Under the pieces are notes generated by a model that was not told the DNA's origin, ran no database searches, and saw only the letters and a list, made by a program, of their open reading frames with translations. A stretch of DNA of 64,000 nt from Cristatella mucedo (taxonomy: Eukaryota; Bryozoa; Phylactolaemata; Cristatellidae): positions 188,001 to 252,000 of the forward strand of contig WPIO01000210.1 of assembly GCA_009760855.2 (NCBI GenBank), given 5' to 3'. This document shows positions 50,229 through 60,918 of the stretch, in pieces. How positions within the stretch are numbered: the first letter of the stretch is position 1; each line of letters begins with the position of its first letter. The position numbers and the translations under genes are program-made.

Positions 50229-50439
50229 CGTTTGTAAGATCATAAAAAAAGCAAAAGGTTGCGAATCAAGTTATAGCCGTTGGATTGCAAGCATTTGTAG
50301 CTGTTTTTACAATTCTATAGAGGCAATGTTGGATTCATACATAACCATAGTAACCTTTTCTGCACATGCCCTTGATGTTTCGCAGTTAGACTAAGCATCT
50401 CTTGTGTAGCTTAAAAGTAATTAATGCGATTCATGTCTA

Positions 50440-50577
50440 CAGTACCCTAGGAGATTTTAATCTCTATTCAGTAGCCTAAAGTATGCCACAGGGGCTTTAG
50501 CCCACGGCCTTGGTCGTCAAATACATTCAGCTTGACCTAGGTCGGGGTGAGCACATTAATCAGTAGCCAAAACCAGC
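50440..50577 (-). mobile_element. SINE-B copy, decayed
   Basis: The plus strand has the reversed tail (TTTTAATCTCTATTCAGTAG), GGGGCTTTAGCCCAC (box B side) and CTAGGTCGGGGTGAGCACAT (box A side). Confidence 0.72.
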
Positions 50578-52290
50578 GCGGCAAAGCTAACATTAAATTA
50601 ATTGCCCTCCATTTTAGATATACAGTTTTTAAATTTTAGACACGAGACTAGAATCCGAGACATTGCCGTTAAGGTTAGCTGCATAGGCTGCTTAGGTTGT
50701 TACTGGTTATCCTTAGGAGAGCAGTGGACTTGCATCACTTGAATCTCGACGAAGTTTTGCCAGGCTCTTTGTTCTCGTCAATAAGCTCTGTAAGCTACTC
50801 AGCAGAAATCTCTGATAAATACTGGAGAAGGGAATTGGACTATTGTTTTTTACGATCTCTAAATTTGTTCCAAGCTTTTTAAGGATCGGTTGAACGATGA
50901 AATGACCTGACTAAACAGCGCGGATACAATGACCAACATACAAAACAGCCCGGAATGAAACAGCCAGCTCGATGAAGTAGATACTTTCGGAATATCTATA
51001 ATACAAAAACAACTAATAAATAAAAAGTACGCCGTAGATAAATAAGTAATAAAATAGTAAATTGAATTGGTAAAGAACTTTGTTCATGAGCAAAACGTTA
51101 TTGTGGTTCAAGTAAGAAATTGTAATGTAATGTTCAATCGATAAATTTTGACATAATTTGAATCACAATTTAGATGATCTGAGTGTGTTCAGTTCTAGGG
51201 AGGTAACCCAGAAAACCAATGCCATCGTAGGTTGGAGCAAGATTTTGAAGACTCCAATGCCTTCGAAGCTCCTGGCTGCCGGTTACACTTTCCAAACGTG
51301 GGATATCGATCTCTATTCTGACCTGTTACCTTAAAAATTATCTGGTGTGGTTGAATACAGGTCTGTCATTGCAATCGAATAGCTTGAATGCCTCAGGTTA
51401 GTCGACTTTTAGTCCGAAATTCCTACTTACTGCCATTGACGGGAATTTAGTATTGGGTAATTACCCATGAAAGTTCTGGTCATGCTTTACTTTTTCTTGA
51501 CCTCTAAGCAGCATTGCATAAAAGTGATTACCAATTCATTTCTGATCATCGATACCTAGCCTGCATGTCGCTGGCTTAATACCGCAGCTTGGTGAACTAT
51601 ATAAGTAGGATATTTAGGCAGTATTACACCCACTGATTGTGGATTTTTGTTTTCTTGTCTTTAGTGATTTTCTCACAGGTTCGTTTACTGTTCCGAAAAA
51701 GAAACTCGCATTTCTCTTTAAGGTTGGCCAGTGCTTCGTGTGAGAATTGGTAAGATGAGCTTACTAGTTCGAACTTTTTTATCCGTACCAACGTAAGCCT
51801 TGGTCGCTAGTGGAGCATCTTAGTATGAGGGACCAAACTGAGTAGGATCCTGAGGATCTAATCATTTGAGAGCCACTCCAAGAACAAAGATCCAATAGAC
51901 AGGTCGGTGTTAGGAGAAAAAAAAGTAACATTCAAGTTCAGCAACTTAATTTGAATTCGTTTTGATGCTCAATTGAGAGCCACGAAAGCGCATTTGATAG
52001 TGGCTTAATGTGGCAGCTATTTCCTTGACGGTCAGCCAGACGAGCAGCCAGGGCAGACGAAATTTGGCATTTCCAGAAGGTCCTAGTTAATAAACTGGGG
52101 TAAACGAGACGAAATATCGCAATCAGTAGCAGTAGTTTAGCTGTACTCTAGCCTAATTGGATCTGATTTTGATACCGTACCTTAGCTAGCAGCAGTTAGT
52201 CTCGAAAAGGTAGGCAATGCGTTTTCTTTCTAGTGTGTCTATGGCGTCAATAAAAGTTCGGGTTAGTTTCCGATATTAATTCAAATTCAC
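50578..52290. other. No recognised feature
   Basis: Mixed-composition sequence with only short frames. Confidence 0.4.
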
Positions 52291-52295
52291 GCTGG

Positions 52296-52424
52296 ATATA
52301 TATTATACATTTGTATAGCGCCCTGAAAGAACTTAATCTCTATTCAGGCGCTTCACATATACCTCTGGGCTTGAGCCCACGGCCTCAGCCAGACCTTGGT
52401 TGGGGCGAGTACCTTAACCGCTGG
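52296..52424 (-). mobile_element. SINE-B copy
   Basis: The best preserved copy. The minus strand runs from CAGCGGTTAAGGTACTCGCC (box A region) through GGGCTCAAGCCC (box B side) to the tail GCGCCTGAATAGAGATTAAG and TTCTTTCAGGGCGCTATAC, ending in an AT-rich stretch. The flanks share an imperfect repeat of about 30 bp. Confidence 0.88.
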
Positions 52425-53316
52425 AAAAAAAATCGTATGATTTTCCAATGTTAATTAAAATTCATGCTTCTGCAGGATGACGTGCAGCCCAAGACGTTAA
52501 TTAAGAATTTTTAACCAAGATTCGGCCCATTAATGAGACCTGCAAGCCGGATTAACTGAATAAATCCTTACCAAATTCACAATAATTTAATAAATATCCT
52601 GGTGAATTATTAATAACAGAAGACACTCTGGGTCATTTCGTCTTTGCAAAGTATGGCTAATTGTGTATTGAATCACTTGCAATTGATGGAAGCAGCTTAC
52701 ACTGGAACAGGCAATGCAAGTTCAAAGGGATGAAACAGAAGCTTACCGGAACTGATTCCTCTTTCCCTTACGGTCAAACACAGCTTAGTCATTCTCTGCA
52801 GTGACCTTGGGTGCATCTGAGTTCCGGACTCTTAGTTCTAATTAGCTGAAGGCTCGGTTACGTAAACCAGCTAGCGTAGCCTGGAAGGGACGGTGTGATA
52901 ATTGGATCATTTAGAGCTGGTGGGGCGAAGAATGGATGACTGAGGAGGCTGGATGGGGCAGGATAAGCCTCCTAAAGCCATTTTAAAAGACCAGCAAGTC
53001 AGACTGAGGATCTAGTGAACGTGTTGGAGTGAAGAACCAATGATTGAGAGGGTCGGCCGGGGATGGGTAGGCCTCTGGAGCCAACTTAAAAAGACCATCA
53101 AGATTGATTGAGAATTTTGGAAACGAATTGAGGCTTTCCAGGCATAAAAAAGCTGAAGCAGAAATAGGGATGTAGGAAAGCTATCTTGTTGACTTAATCC
53201 AGCTGAGCAGCACAAATTTGTAACAATTGCAGGCATTCAAAGTCACTTTTGGTTTTTCCTGCAGCAAAGCCGGCTTAAATGTGAATTTTGATACAATATA
53301 TTTAGTTCTTATATAT
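52425..53316. other. No recognised feature
   Basis: Includes a short imperfect repeat near 52,915-53,110 (GAATGGATGACTGAGGAGGC and CCAATGATTGAGAGGGTCGG, each followed by a GGATGGG-like segment). No gene. Confidence 0.4.
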
Positions 53317-53324
53317 TTCTATAG

Positions 53325-53507
53325 CAGTGGTTCTCAATCTTCTTAATACAGCGACCATTTAATACAGTTCATATTGTGGTGACCACCATCCAGGAAATTA
53401 TTATGCGCAAAATTTGGAAATGCATTTTTTACTTGGTTTTAGTCGACCCCTGTGAAAGTGTCGTTCGACTCCGAAAGGGGTAGCGACACACAGGTTGAGA
53501 ACCGCTG
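53325..53507 (-). mobile_element. SPIN-like non-autonomous hAT transposon, 183 bp
   Basis: The minus strand starts CAGCGGTTCTCAACCTGTG and ends TTGAGAACCACTG, forming hAT-type terminal inverted repeats. An exact 8-bp duplication TTCTATAG sits on each side (53,317-53,324 and 53,508-53,515), the length typical of hAT. Internal blocks (GGAGTCGAACGACACTTTCA, GTGGTCACCACAATATGA, AACTGTATTAAATGGTCGC) closely resemble what I recall of the SPIN (SPACE INVADERS) MITEs, known for spread between distant animal hosts. It has no transposase. The strand is given by that resemblance. Confidence 0.9.
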
Positions 53508-53515
53508 TTCTATAG

Positions 53516-53995
53516 CCTCATAACCTTTTCATAGTCATCTCTTTTTGTGAATGCATTATTCTACCGTTTTGTGTAACTGGTCAGAAATGAAGCTAATTTG
53601 TTTTGCTAAGTTTGCCGAACTTCATAGTAAGAATTTCTTTTCACTTTTTCAGGCATAACTCATTAAAAACCTTCGAAACGTATTTTATGTTTATTTTAGC
53701 TTATTCTGAGACTTTTAGCTAAACTGATTCATCTTTCCTCACATTTCCACTGCAAAATAGTTCAAATATGACATAGTGGAAGCCAGATTAATAGAAGTGC
53801 TGCGGATATTAAGTCTTGACAAAACAAAAAAAGGTTTAGTACCCCATGTGCTGTCTTAGCCGTAGAATGTTGCTAACAACGTTCATCGTTAGTGAGCGAT
53901 TTAATCCCAGGAAGCCCGTTAAATGCAGTTTTAGTCACAAAGGCTTTTGTATTTTAGTGCAATAAGAAATGAAGGTTTAGCCAAAGCAGTTTGAT
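53516..53995. other. No recognised feature
   Basis: Short gap between the SPIN-like element and a LINE-A tail. Nothing was recognised. Confidence 0.35.
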
Positions 53996-53999
53996 GGTG

Positions 54000-54072
54000 T
54001 AGCAAATGTAAAGCGCCTAGAGAGAGATTAAGTTCTCTGAAGGCGCTTTATCAAGTGAATTATTATTATTAT
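54000..54072 (+). mobile_element. LINE-A tail only, about 70 bp
   Basis: It contains AGCAAATGTAAAGCGCC, the complete hairpin and an ATT tail, with nothing LINE-like before it. It is one of the shortest LINE-A insertions here. Confidence 0.88.
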
Positions 54073-54179
54073 GGTGAGAGACTGGGGACCAACCGCCTAC
54101 TATACGTTAAAGAAATGCCAAAATTAGGGCCTGCTCAGATAAGAGTACGATAAATATTTGAGTTTACTAGTTTTTAACT

Positions 54180-54264
54180 ATGAGTAAGGCGATTGCTTTC
54201 ACGACCTCGGTCCCGAGGCCGTGGGTTCGATTCCTGCATTGGGCGATTATTTATCGCCACTGCT
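54180..54264 (+). mobile_element. SINE-A 5' half, interrupted by LINE-A
   Basis: tRNA-like head: GAGTAAGGCGATTGC (box A side), ACGACCTCGGTCCCGAGGCC, then box B GGTTCGATTCC (54,223-54,233) and GGGCGATT. The SINE-A body resumes after the LINE-A copy at 55,698. Confidence 0.88.
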
Positions 54265-55694
54265 TCGGGTATACAACGACCTACTTAGGAATGCAGACAT
54301 GGGTAGAGTGTCTCTTCTTGTTTTGCTCGATCTTTCGGCAGCTTTTGATACCATCGATCACAAAGTACTTCTAGAGCGCCTCTCATCTCGCCTGGGCATC
54401 ACTGGCACTGCTCTGCAGTGGTTCAGGTCCTATCTCAGTGGGAGACTCCAGAGTGTTGACGTAAATGGACAAAGATCATCTGAAGTACCTCTAAAATATG
54501 GAGTACCTCAGGGCTCTGTGCTAGGTCCGGTCCTTTTCACCGTTTATACTCTCCCTCTTGCTGATGTGATTGCCAAGCACAATCTAGGCTTTCACTTCTA
54601 TGCGGATGACACTCAGTTGTACCTTTGCTTTGATCCCTCCCAGCCTTCGAGCACCTCAAATTCTCTCAACTCACTTGCTGCATGCATTGATGACATCCTC
54701 ACATGGATGGCAGCAAATTTTCTAAAACTAAACGATGATAAAACTAACTTACTAGTTATGGGCAAACCTAGTGTTATTCAGAAATTGGAAAGGCTGACTT
54801 TCAAAATTGGCTCTGCCAGCATATCTCCAGTTGCATCAGCTCGAAATCTAGGTGTCATATTCCAAAGCGACCTCTCGTTAGACGACCACATCAGCTCCAC
54901 AGTCAAATCAGCCTATTTTCAGCTTCATAACATTGCTAAAATTAGGGCTTGTTTAGATAAGGATACCACGTCCAAGTTGGTCCATGCATTCGTGACATCT
55001 CGTCTCGACTTCTGCAACTCACTGCTTACAGGCCTACCAGCATGTGCGATCAGGCGATTGCAGCTGGTGCAAAACTCTGCAGCTAGGCTTGTCTGTCGTG
55101 AGCGTCGCAGTTGCCACATTACTCCACTGCTCGCCGACCTGCACTGGCTACCAGTCAAGCAACGGATTGACTTCAAGGTTTTGTCGCTCACTTTTAGGTC
55201 TCTTCATTCTATGGCTCCAGCCTACCTTTCAGATATACTACCCCATCAGGCAAAGCATCGTACCACCCGCTTTTCGGAATCCAACAGTCTAGAAATACCT
55301 CGTGCAAACCTTAAATCCTTTGGAGACCGTGCATTTAGCTCGTATGCTCCCACAGCCTGGAACTCCCTCCCGACCTGCATCAGAACATCCCCTGACCTGA
55401 CCACATTTAAAAGAAACTTAAAAACATACCTATTTAGGACAGCATTTAGTGGGTCCTTGTGATTCGTCCTCGATGTGCTTATGCGTGCTGACACTGTTCA
55501 TGCTGCCACTAACCACATTTGCATGCTGAACCAGTGCATGTAACCCCTAACCATGTTATTCATTTTGTTTGTTTTTCAAGCATGATTTTACTTACTATTC
55601 TATTGCGTATCACTTTGCAGCAAATGTAAAGCACCTAGAAAGAGATTAAGTTCTCTGAGGGCGCTTTATCAAGTGCAATATATTATTATTATTA
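54262..55694 (+). mobile_element. Best-preserved LINE-A copy, 5'-truncated, inside SINE-A
   Basis: It begins within the RT (GGGTATACAACGACC) and runs without a stop to the natural end of the frame at 55,462. It then has a 3' UTR (GTGCTTATGCGTGCTGACAC), the hairpin (about 55,626-55,667) and a TATTATTATTATTATA tail. SINE-A halves flank it. The endonuclease and the RT start are missing, so it cannot move on its own. Confidence 0.95.
54299..55462 (+). CDS. LINE-A reverse transcriptase, partial but uninterrupted frame (387 aa from first ATG)
   Basis: Reverse transcriptase of a non-LTR retrotransposon, which would copy element RNA into DNA at a nicked site. Counting from the ATG: motif A LDLSAAFDTIDH (about 10-21), motif B YGVPQGSVLGP (about 67-77), motif [11 protein letters not shown] (about 100-109) with both catalytic Asp residues, then KTNLLVMGKPS, then a long C-terminal domain with LHWLPVKQRIDFKVLSLTF and FGDRAFSSYAPTAWNSLPT. 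The N-terminal RT subdomains and the endonuclease are lost. The frame stays open upstream of the ATG into SINE-A sequence, but with no ATG there. I regard it as a young relic, not a host gene. Confidence 0.85.
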   Translation: MGRVSLLVLLDLSAAFDTIDHKVLLERLSSRLGITGTALQWFRSYLSGRLQSVDVNGQRSSEVPLKYGVPQGSVLGPVLFTVYTLPLADVIAKHNLGFHFYADDTQLYLCFDPSQPSSTSNSLNSLAACIDDILTWMAANFLKLNDDKTNLLVMGKPSVIQKLERLTFKIGSASISPVASARNLGVIFQSDLSLDDHISSTVKSAYFQLHNIAKIRACLDKDTTSKLVHAFVTSRLDFCNSLLTGLPACAIRRLQLVQNSAARLVCRERRSCHITPLLADLHWLPVKQRIDFKVLSLTFRSLHSMAPAYLSDILPHQAKHRTTRFSESNSLEIPRANLKSFGDRAFSSYAPTAWNSLPTCIRTSPDLTTFKRNLKTYLFRTAFSGSL

Positions 55695-55697
55695 TAT

Positions 55698-55768
55698 TAC
55701 TTCAAGCGGTGGTGATAGCCGTAAAGGCTCTTCTGTCGCTATGCAAAATGAGGCTCTTTAATCAGCTT
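55698..55768 (+). mobile_element. SINE-A 3' half after the LINE-A insertion
   Basis: Continues the interrupted SINE-A: GGTGGTGATAGCCGTAAAGG, CTCTTCTGTCGCTATGC and TTTAATCAGCTT. Confidence 0.88.
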
Positions 55769-56055
55769 GAACTTTTTTAAATGGCTGCAATCAACTCCCT
55801 GGACTACGTCCTCAACAGGCCTTAGCCGTGACGTAGAAATCCTTCTGGTCTGGTCTGTTTTCACTAGCTTAGCTGCCGAGTTCCACCACTTTTGTAGTAG
55901 TTTAAATAACTTTCTATCAAGCCTCAAATTTATTTCGAAATCCTTTTTATACCACAGGTTGCTGCACTTACTGGAACGTCTAATGAGTCCGACGCATCAC
56001 TGCAATACACTTCGATATCATTGCCACTTCAGCAATAAGATAAGACTAGTATTGA
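55769..56055. other. No recognised feature
   Basis: A 100-residue plus frame (55,767-56,069) overlaps here, with another frame opposite. No motif was recognised. Confidence 0.35.
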
Positions 56056-56059
56056 TTCC

Positions 56060-57610
56060 AAATATATAGTTGTGTTACGGTTTTAGCTACCAAATTTCTT
56101 ACAATTGTGGTTTTCCAATCTTGTGCTGGGGCCTAAAATGGCCAGCGCCAGGGAGCAGGATTTTGCACGTTAGAATGGTGATACGGCTTCCATTAAAAAA
56201 ATGCTTGAAGTTTTGATTTAAAGATACGAGAACAGTATGCTAAGTTTCCCTTCCACATTTCAGGAAATCAAGCTTGCTCGTTTTATTGCTGTGGCTTAAA
56301 ACGGCATGTAGCACACAGCTTTTTCTATGAATTCTTAGTTACCCGTTCCACAAAATGCTCGGTGCACTTGCGGGTTTGATTTCAAAATGTCATTAACAGT
56401 ACGTGCAGTTTACATACCAAATTTTACGGAAATTTTCTTGCACGTTCTTATTCAATGATCTCTAAATGCTTGGCCCCAATGGCAGCTCTAAAAGTCTTTG
56501 GTATACAGCGTCCCTTGCTAAAAAAAAGCCTTGCAAAATTACGATTGAATTTTTCAAACTGTACTCAAGTGTCCCACTTATCCGATTTATGCGATTACAC
56601 TTGCGCTTTCTCAGGCTTAGGCCTCCAGTGGTCTGGCTAGGATAGAAGCCCTGAATATTTTAACTATGATGCACCTAAAATTTCTATAAGAAGCTTTACG
56701 AAACTGTTTTCATTAAAAAAAATTGAGGATATATTTCTGGTTTTACCTACCAAATTTAATGTGCTTGCACTTGCAGCTTCTTGTGCTACGGTGTCAAATG
56801 GCCCAGCCCAAATGGCAGCTCTAAAAATTTGAACTGCTTCAAACCTGCAATGTGACAAGAACCTTTGCAAAATAGAAGCTTTGATTTTGAATTATAGCCA
56901 ACATTATGCCAGGTACCTTCTAAATTTTAGCCGACTGTTCTTACTTACTGCCAAGCCATGATATCCGATGGGCCGGACTAAATATAAGCTGTAACTATGC
57001 AAAACAAATACAGCTGCCATTTCGTCAGAAGCTTAAGTAACTTGGTATTGAAAATTGTTGAAAGCAATATTCCAGGTTTGCCCACTAGATATAGTGCGAT
57101 TGTGTTTGCTTATTCTCAGGCTGTGGCTATTGCTTCCAATGGCCCAGGCTAATATTGCTAGATGATTTAACTGCTTGTTCGCTCAGCTGGGATTTTTAGA
57201 ATAAGCATAAAGCAGCTTCGGTTTTATTTTCTCATTATATAAAACAGTATTCTGGCCTAAACACCAAATTTCGTATCAGAGAGAACACCTTTCAGATGCT
57301 ATGGCATCCAACGGCCTTGCCTGCCAAGCCTCCCGATGTATTTGAACTGGATGCTGTGTTTTCATGCTAAGAGTCGCACAACATTCATTTTATATCCACA
57401 TAATAGAATTAAGTGCTCCGTGTTTACTAATAAAAGTTTGGAAGCTGATGGCATTCTACAGCTATGGCAGCTTACGGCCAGCACCTGCCAGCCTTTTTAA
57501 ATAATCCATTTCAGTAATAGGTGATTTGCAACTGCGGTTTTGAGTCCACAATATCCAGGCAAGTGTCTTGGGTTTACCAATCAAATTTTTAGCCTAGATC
57601 TTTCGAGTTA
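56060..57610 (+). repeat. Diverged tandem satellite, about 168-bp unit, nine or more copies
   Basis: Two landmarks recur in step. The first resembles ACAGTATTCCAGGTTTACC followed by ACCAAATTT, near 56,070, 56,228, 56,395, 56,555, 56,735, 56,905, 57,065, 57,245, 57,400 and 57,560. The second resembles GGCTGTGGC ... CCAATGGCCCAGCC ... GGCAGCTCTAAAA, near 56,120, 56,290, 56,455, 56,612, 56,783, 56,955, 57,120, 57,298 and 57,460. Intervals are about 155-178 bases. Units differ strongly from each other, so the array is old. No open frame runs across it. Confidence 0.8.
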
Positions 57611-58965
57611 CTTGAGCTTCGCTCAATATTTGATACAACCAGAACACAAATATTTGCTCTTGCAATTTTTATTATTCGTAAATTTAACGATTTACATGTA
57701 GCCAGTCAGCAATCTGTCATCGGCATCAGGACCATATTGGCCATATTGCCGGCCCGAATAACTCGCTTGATTAAGACAGGCAGACTGAAGACAACACCAT
57801 CCTGAAATTGTTCACATACAAAGTCAAGGGTAATCAAACAACAATATACAGTTGTAATATATAGGCTTGAAATTCCGACTGTATCTTGATGTTCGGATTG
57901 TCTCTCGATGTGGCGTAGTAATCTTCATTGCATCATTGAAATCCGGCGCATAAACGAAAGCCTGCAACTGCCGATGTAGTGACTCAATTTTAAGTTGACA
58001 GCTGCAAAAAAGTAAATCTTTAAGTCATGATTGAATTTGTAGAGACTGAACTCAATGCGCATACAACCAGTCAAGCGTAATAGCTTTTGAATACTCATTG
58101 AGCTGTCTCCGTGAGGCACTGCATCCAGTAGATTTTTCTAAAGCGAGCCTTACGTAAAAGTTTATTGATTAATGTGAACAGGAGTGCTGCGAATCACTAA
58201 GGCAAACAGGTCATCTAGCGGCAGTCATTAACTCTCATGAGGCTTAGCATAAAATTCGTTGAGATGCCTGTTATCGAGCCGGAGATTGGGTCGCAGACAT
58301 GATGCATTCAGGTCTTCGACACAATCTCCCAGGTCCAAAACGGGGTCACTTCTTACTCTGTTGAGCACCTAGATGCATAAAGCAGAGGCTGTAAAACAAA
58401 AGTGCAGTATTTACATGCATATCATAGAGCAGAGACTGGAGCGTGAATTCTGCTTTCACCAAATTCATGACCTCAATCACTGCTCTAAAACTGCATGAAC
58501 CCTAGACTTAGCTCGACGCTTGTCTCTGCATATCCTGGAGCAGAGATTTGGGTCGCGGACATGGCACTGTCAAGCAGGTCTGCTAAGCAAATCTCTGCAC
58601 CAAAATCTCACGTCCATGTTACACCATGATCAACGTCAAAGAACAAGGTCTAGCAATTGGCGGCATGCAGGCAGTCGGTAAGCTCTAGGAAAGTGAGATA
58701 CCTTCGTTATATATCGAGGATCCGAGTTGTAGTCCTGGATTGGCTGTTCTGCAAGGAATAATTCGGAGCTGATCTAGAATGCAACACAACGGTCATGCTG
58801 CTCAATTCGGCGGTCCGATGACAGCACATATTTTGTTGCCATGCCTGACCTGCGTGAAATAGGATACCATGACTTAAAAATAAAGCAGAGGTAACTCAAT
58901 GCGCCCTAGTTACAGCGTGGTGCTCAAAAACAACATTGATAATTGGCTTGAGGTGAACTGAAACG
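57611..58965. other. No gene; loose internal repeats
   Basis: A motif near GAGCAGAGATTTGGGTCGCG recurs at about 58,268, 58,420 and 58,535 with variation. The minus frame at 57,925-58,119 has no known motif. Confidence 0.4.
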
Positions 58966-58969
58966 TTTG

Positions 58970-59140
58970 TCAAGCGCTGGAGACGAGGGGCTCAAATCTC
59001 AGCCCGGCCATGAGCGGGCAGGCATCGAACGAACAAAAGGACTCTACACTTAGCACTTAGCATCTAATTGCGAATAGGCCAAAGCATCCTCTACGAGTGG
59101 CATTACAGTAAAGTAAAGTAGAGTAAAGTAAAGTTCAGGA
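58970..59140 (+). repeat. Possible SINE with an AGTAA-type tail
   Basis: GGGGCTCAAATCTCAGCCCGG is followed about 100 bases later by a simple tail of AAAGT/AGTAA units (59,107-59,134). The arrangement resembles a tRNA-like SINE head with a tail, but there is no second copy here to confirm it. Confidence 0.3.
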
Positions 59141-60915
59141 AGAGCATCCGTGCAGAATGGAAAGCTCCGGACTTGGCGGGCTCCGCTTTAAGTAGCTCCC
59201 ACGTTCGATATTGCAAGCTCAACGTCAGCCGCCTTCCTATTACAAAGCTACCGTGGCACAATGCTGCGCGGGAGCAATTTTCTTAGGTAATAACCCTAGT
59301 AAAGTTGTTGTAAACGAGCCCTTTAGCTCGGCAAGTGGTCGATTGCTTATAGAAGCTAGAGGAAGCTGCAGCTAGCGCAAATATCTGCGCCGTGCGCCCG
59401 GTATGGGGGATCCGCGTGGAAACACTTTAAAACCAAATGCACATTTCTAACAAAACTGTAGTTACTCAAAATTACTCACCTTAAACGTTAAAACATTGAA
59501 AGATAAAGCAGTACGTGCATGACTTACCTGCTCAAAATGGCGACTGACGAACACGTTCTCACCTCATGGACTCGTCACATAGACGTCGCTTCTAACAGAG
59601 CTGGCCTCAGGGGCTAGGCAAGTCGAGCTATCGGACGACCCTCTATATACGGATCCGCCGGAAGACGAACACGATGCCCTAATAAGGTAACGAGCCTGAA
59701 CTTCCCATCCGGTCTTTGTTGGCTGACAGTTGGCCGTCCAATCGTTTTGTGCTCTTAGTCAGCATATCACCGGTCAATTTAGCGACCACCCTCTCGGCAC
59801 CTTTTCCCCCAGCGTTGTGATCTGCGTGAATTTTGGTTGAAAAAGCACGGTTTAATTTTGAAATAAATTTCTATTACTATTATTAATATTTAAGCGCTTA
59901 TGTATGTGTTATTTAAGCATGTCTTATCGTCGCCTCTTGAGCCAAGCCAGGTCTATTGTTTTTACCACCGCTGAAGCTCAGCCATTTTGTGCGATCGTAA
60001 CTGCTTCCATGGACGGTCGGCTGGGAAAGCCGGCGTATATGTCGTACGAGTAGGCCGCTTTAGCCTAGGCCGTTGAATTTCCTATCAACAAGGGTGAAAC
60101 AACTAGTGAACGATCCGTCAAATAGTTGCCAGGCTACTGCGTCTCCGCGAGAATGCCCCGTCGTCCTGCGGCAGCGAAGGACCATTCAAGCGCATCTGGG
60201 CGTCTCGCTAGCACCGCGTGGTATAGCACCGTGCTATATGTGATGTGCTGACGTTTGTGTTGTATGCTCACTTGTAAAAACTCTCCAAGTATAATGGTCA
60301 GATTCAGCTTGGACTGCATGGCTGGCCACTCTTAAACGTTGATCCTGCAAATGTACTTTTAGAGTAGTCGGCCTGTACCGCAGCAGCTTTGTCCATACCC
60401 GCATAGTTTTCACACATTGTCTTAACTGTATGATTACTTTTAGGACTTATGGTGACTTTGCGAATGCTGATGACGGCTTCGAATTAAAAGAGAGCCTTTG
60501 GTTTTGCATAGCACTTTTGAGAGCCGACCGGTGTAGTCGACGGCCCGTGCTGTTATGCCCTTGCTGAAGCCCTCCCGGTGCTGTACAGCTGAATCCACAG
60601 ATACTTATGTATGCCTGTGTGTGAGCTGCCTCCTACGCCCTACCTGTACCAATTTTGAGGCGTATGCTAGGCATGCTATGAGGCTTAAGTGTTTCCTGAG
60701 CCGACTTGCATTGCCAGTAGGACACAGCACAGCCCATCTTATCAGCTAAGAGCTAACGAAGCATTTTAGAGACCCGCTCTATCCTCGTCTTGACCGTACT
60801 CCAGGGGCAGTATTCTTCTTTTTTGACACGACTGTATTGTGGGTAGTTGACTCTTTGCTATAGCCCAGGATTAACTTATTTACACTTCTCTACCCAGTTC
60901 ACGTGGTCAATCCAA
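59141..60915. other. No recognised gene
   Basis: Short frames only. The local sequence is somewhat GC-richer at 59,150-59,420 and 59,550-59,830. Confidence 0.4.
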
Positions 60916-60918
60916 GTA

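Noticed and set aside
54221-55462. 413-residue frame taken as a full protein from 54,221
   Set aside because: The first codon is GTG and the first 14 or so residues are translated SINE-A; the first ATG is at 54,299, and the frame is a truncated LINE product.
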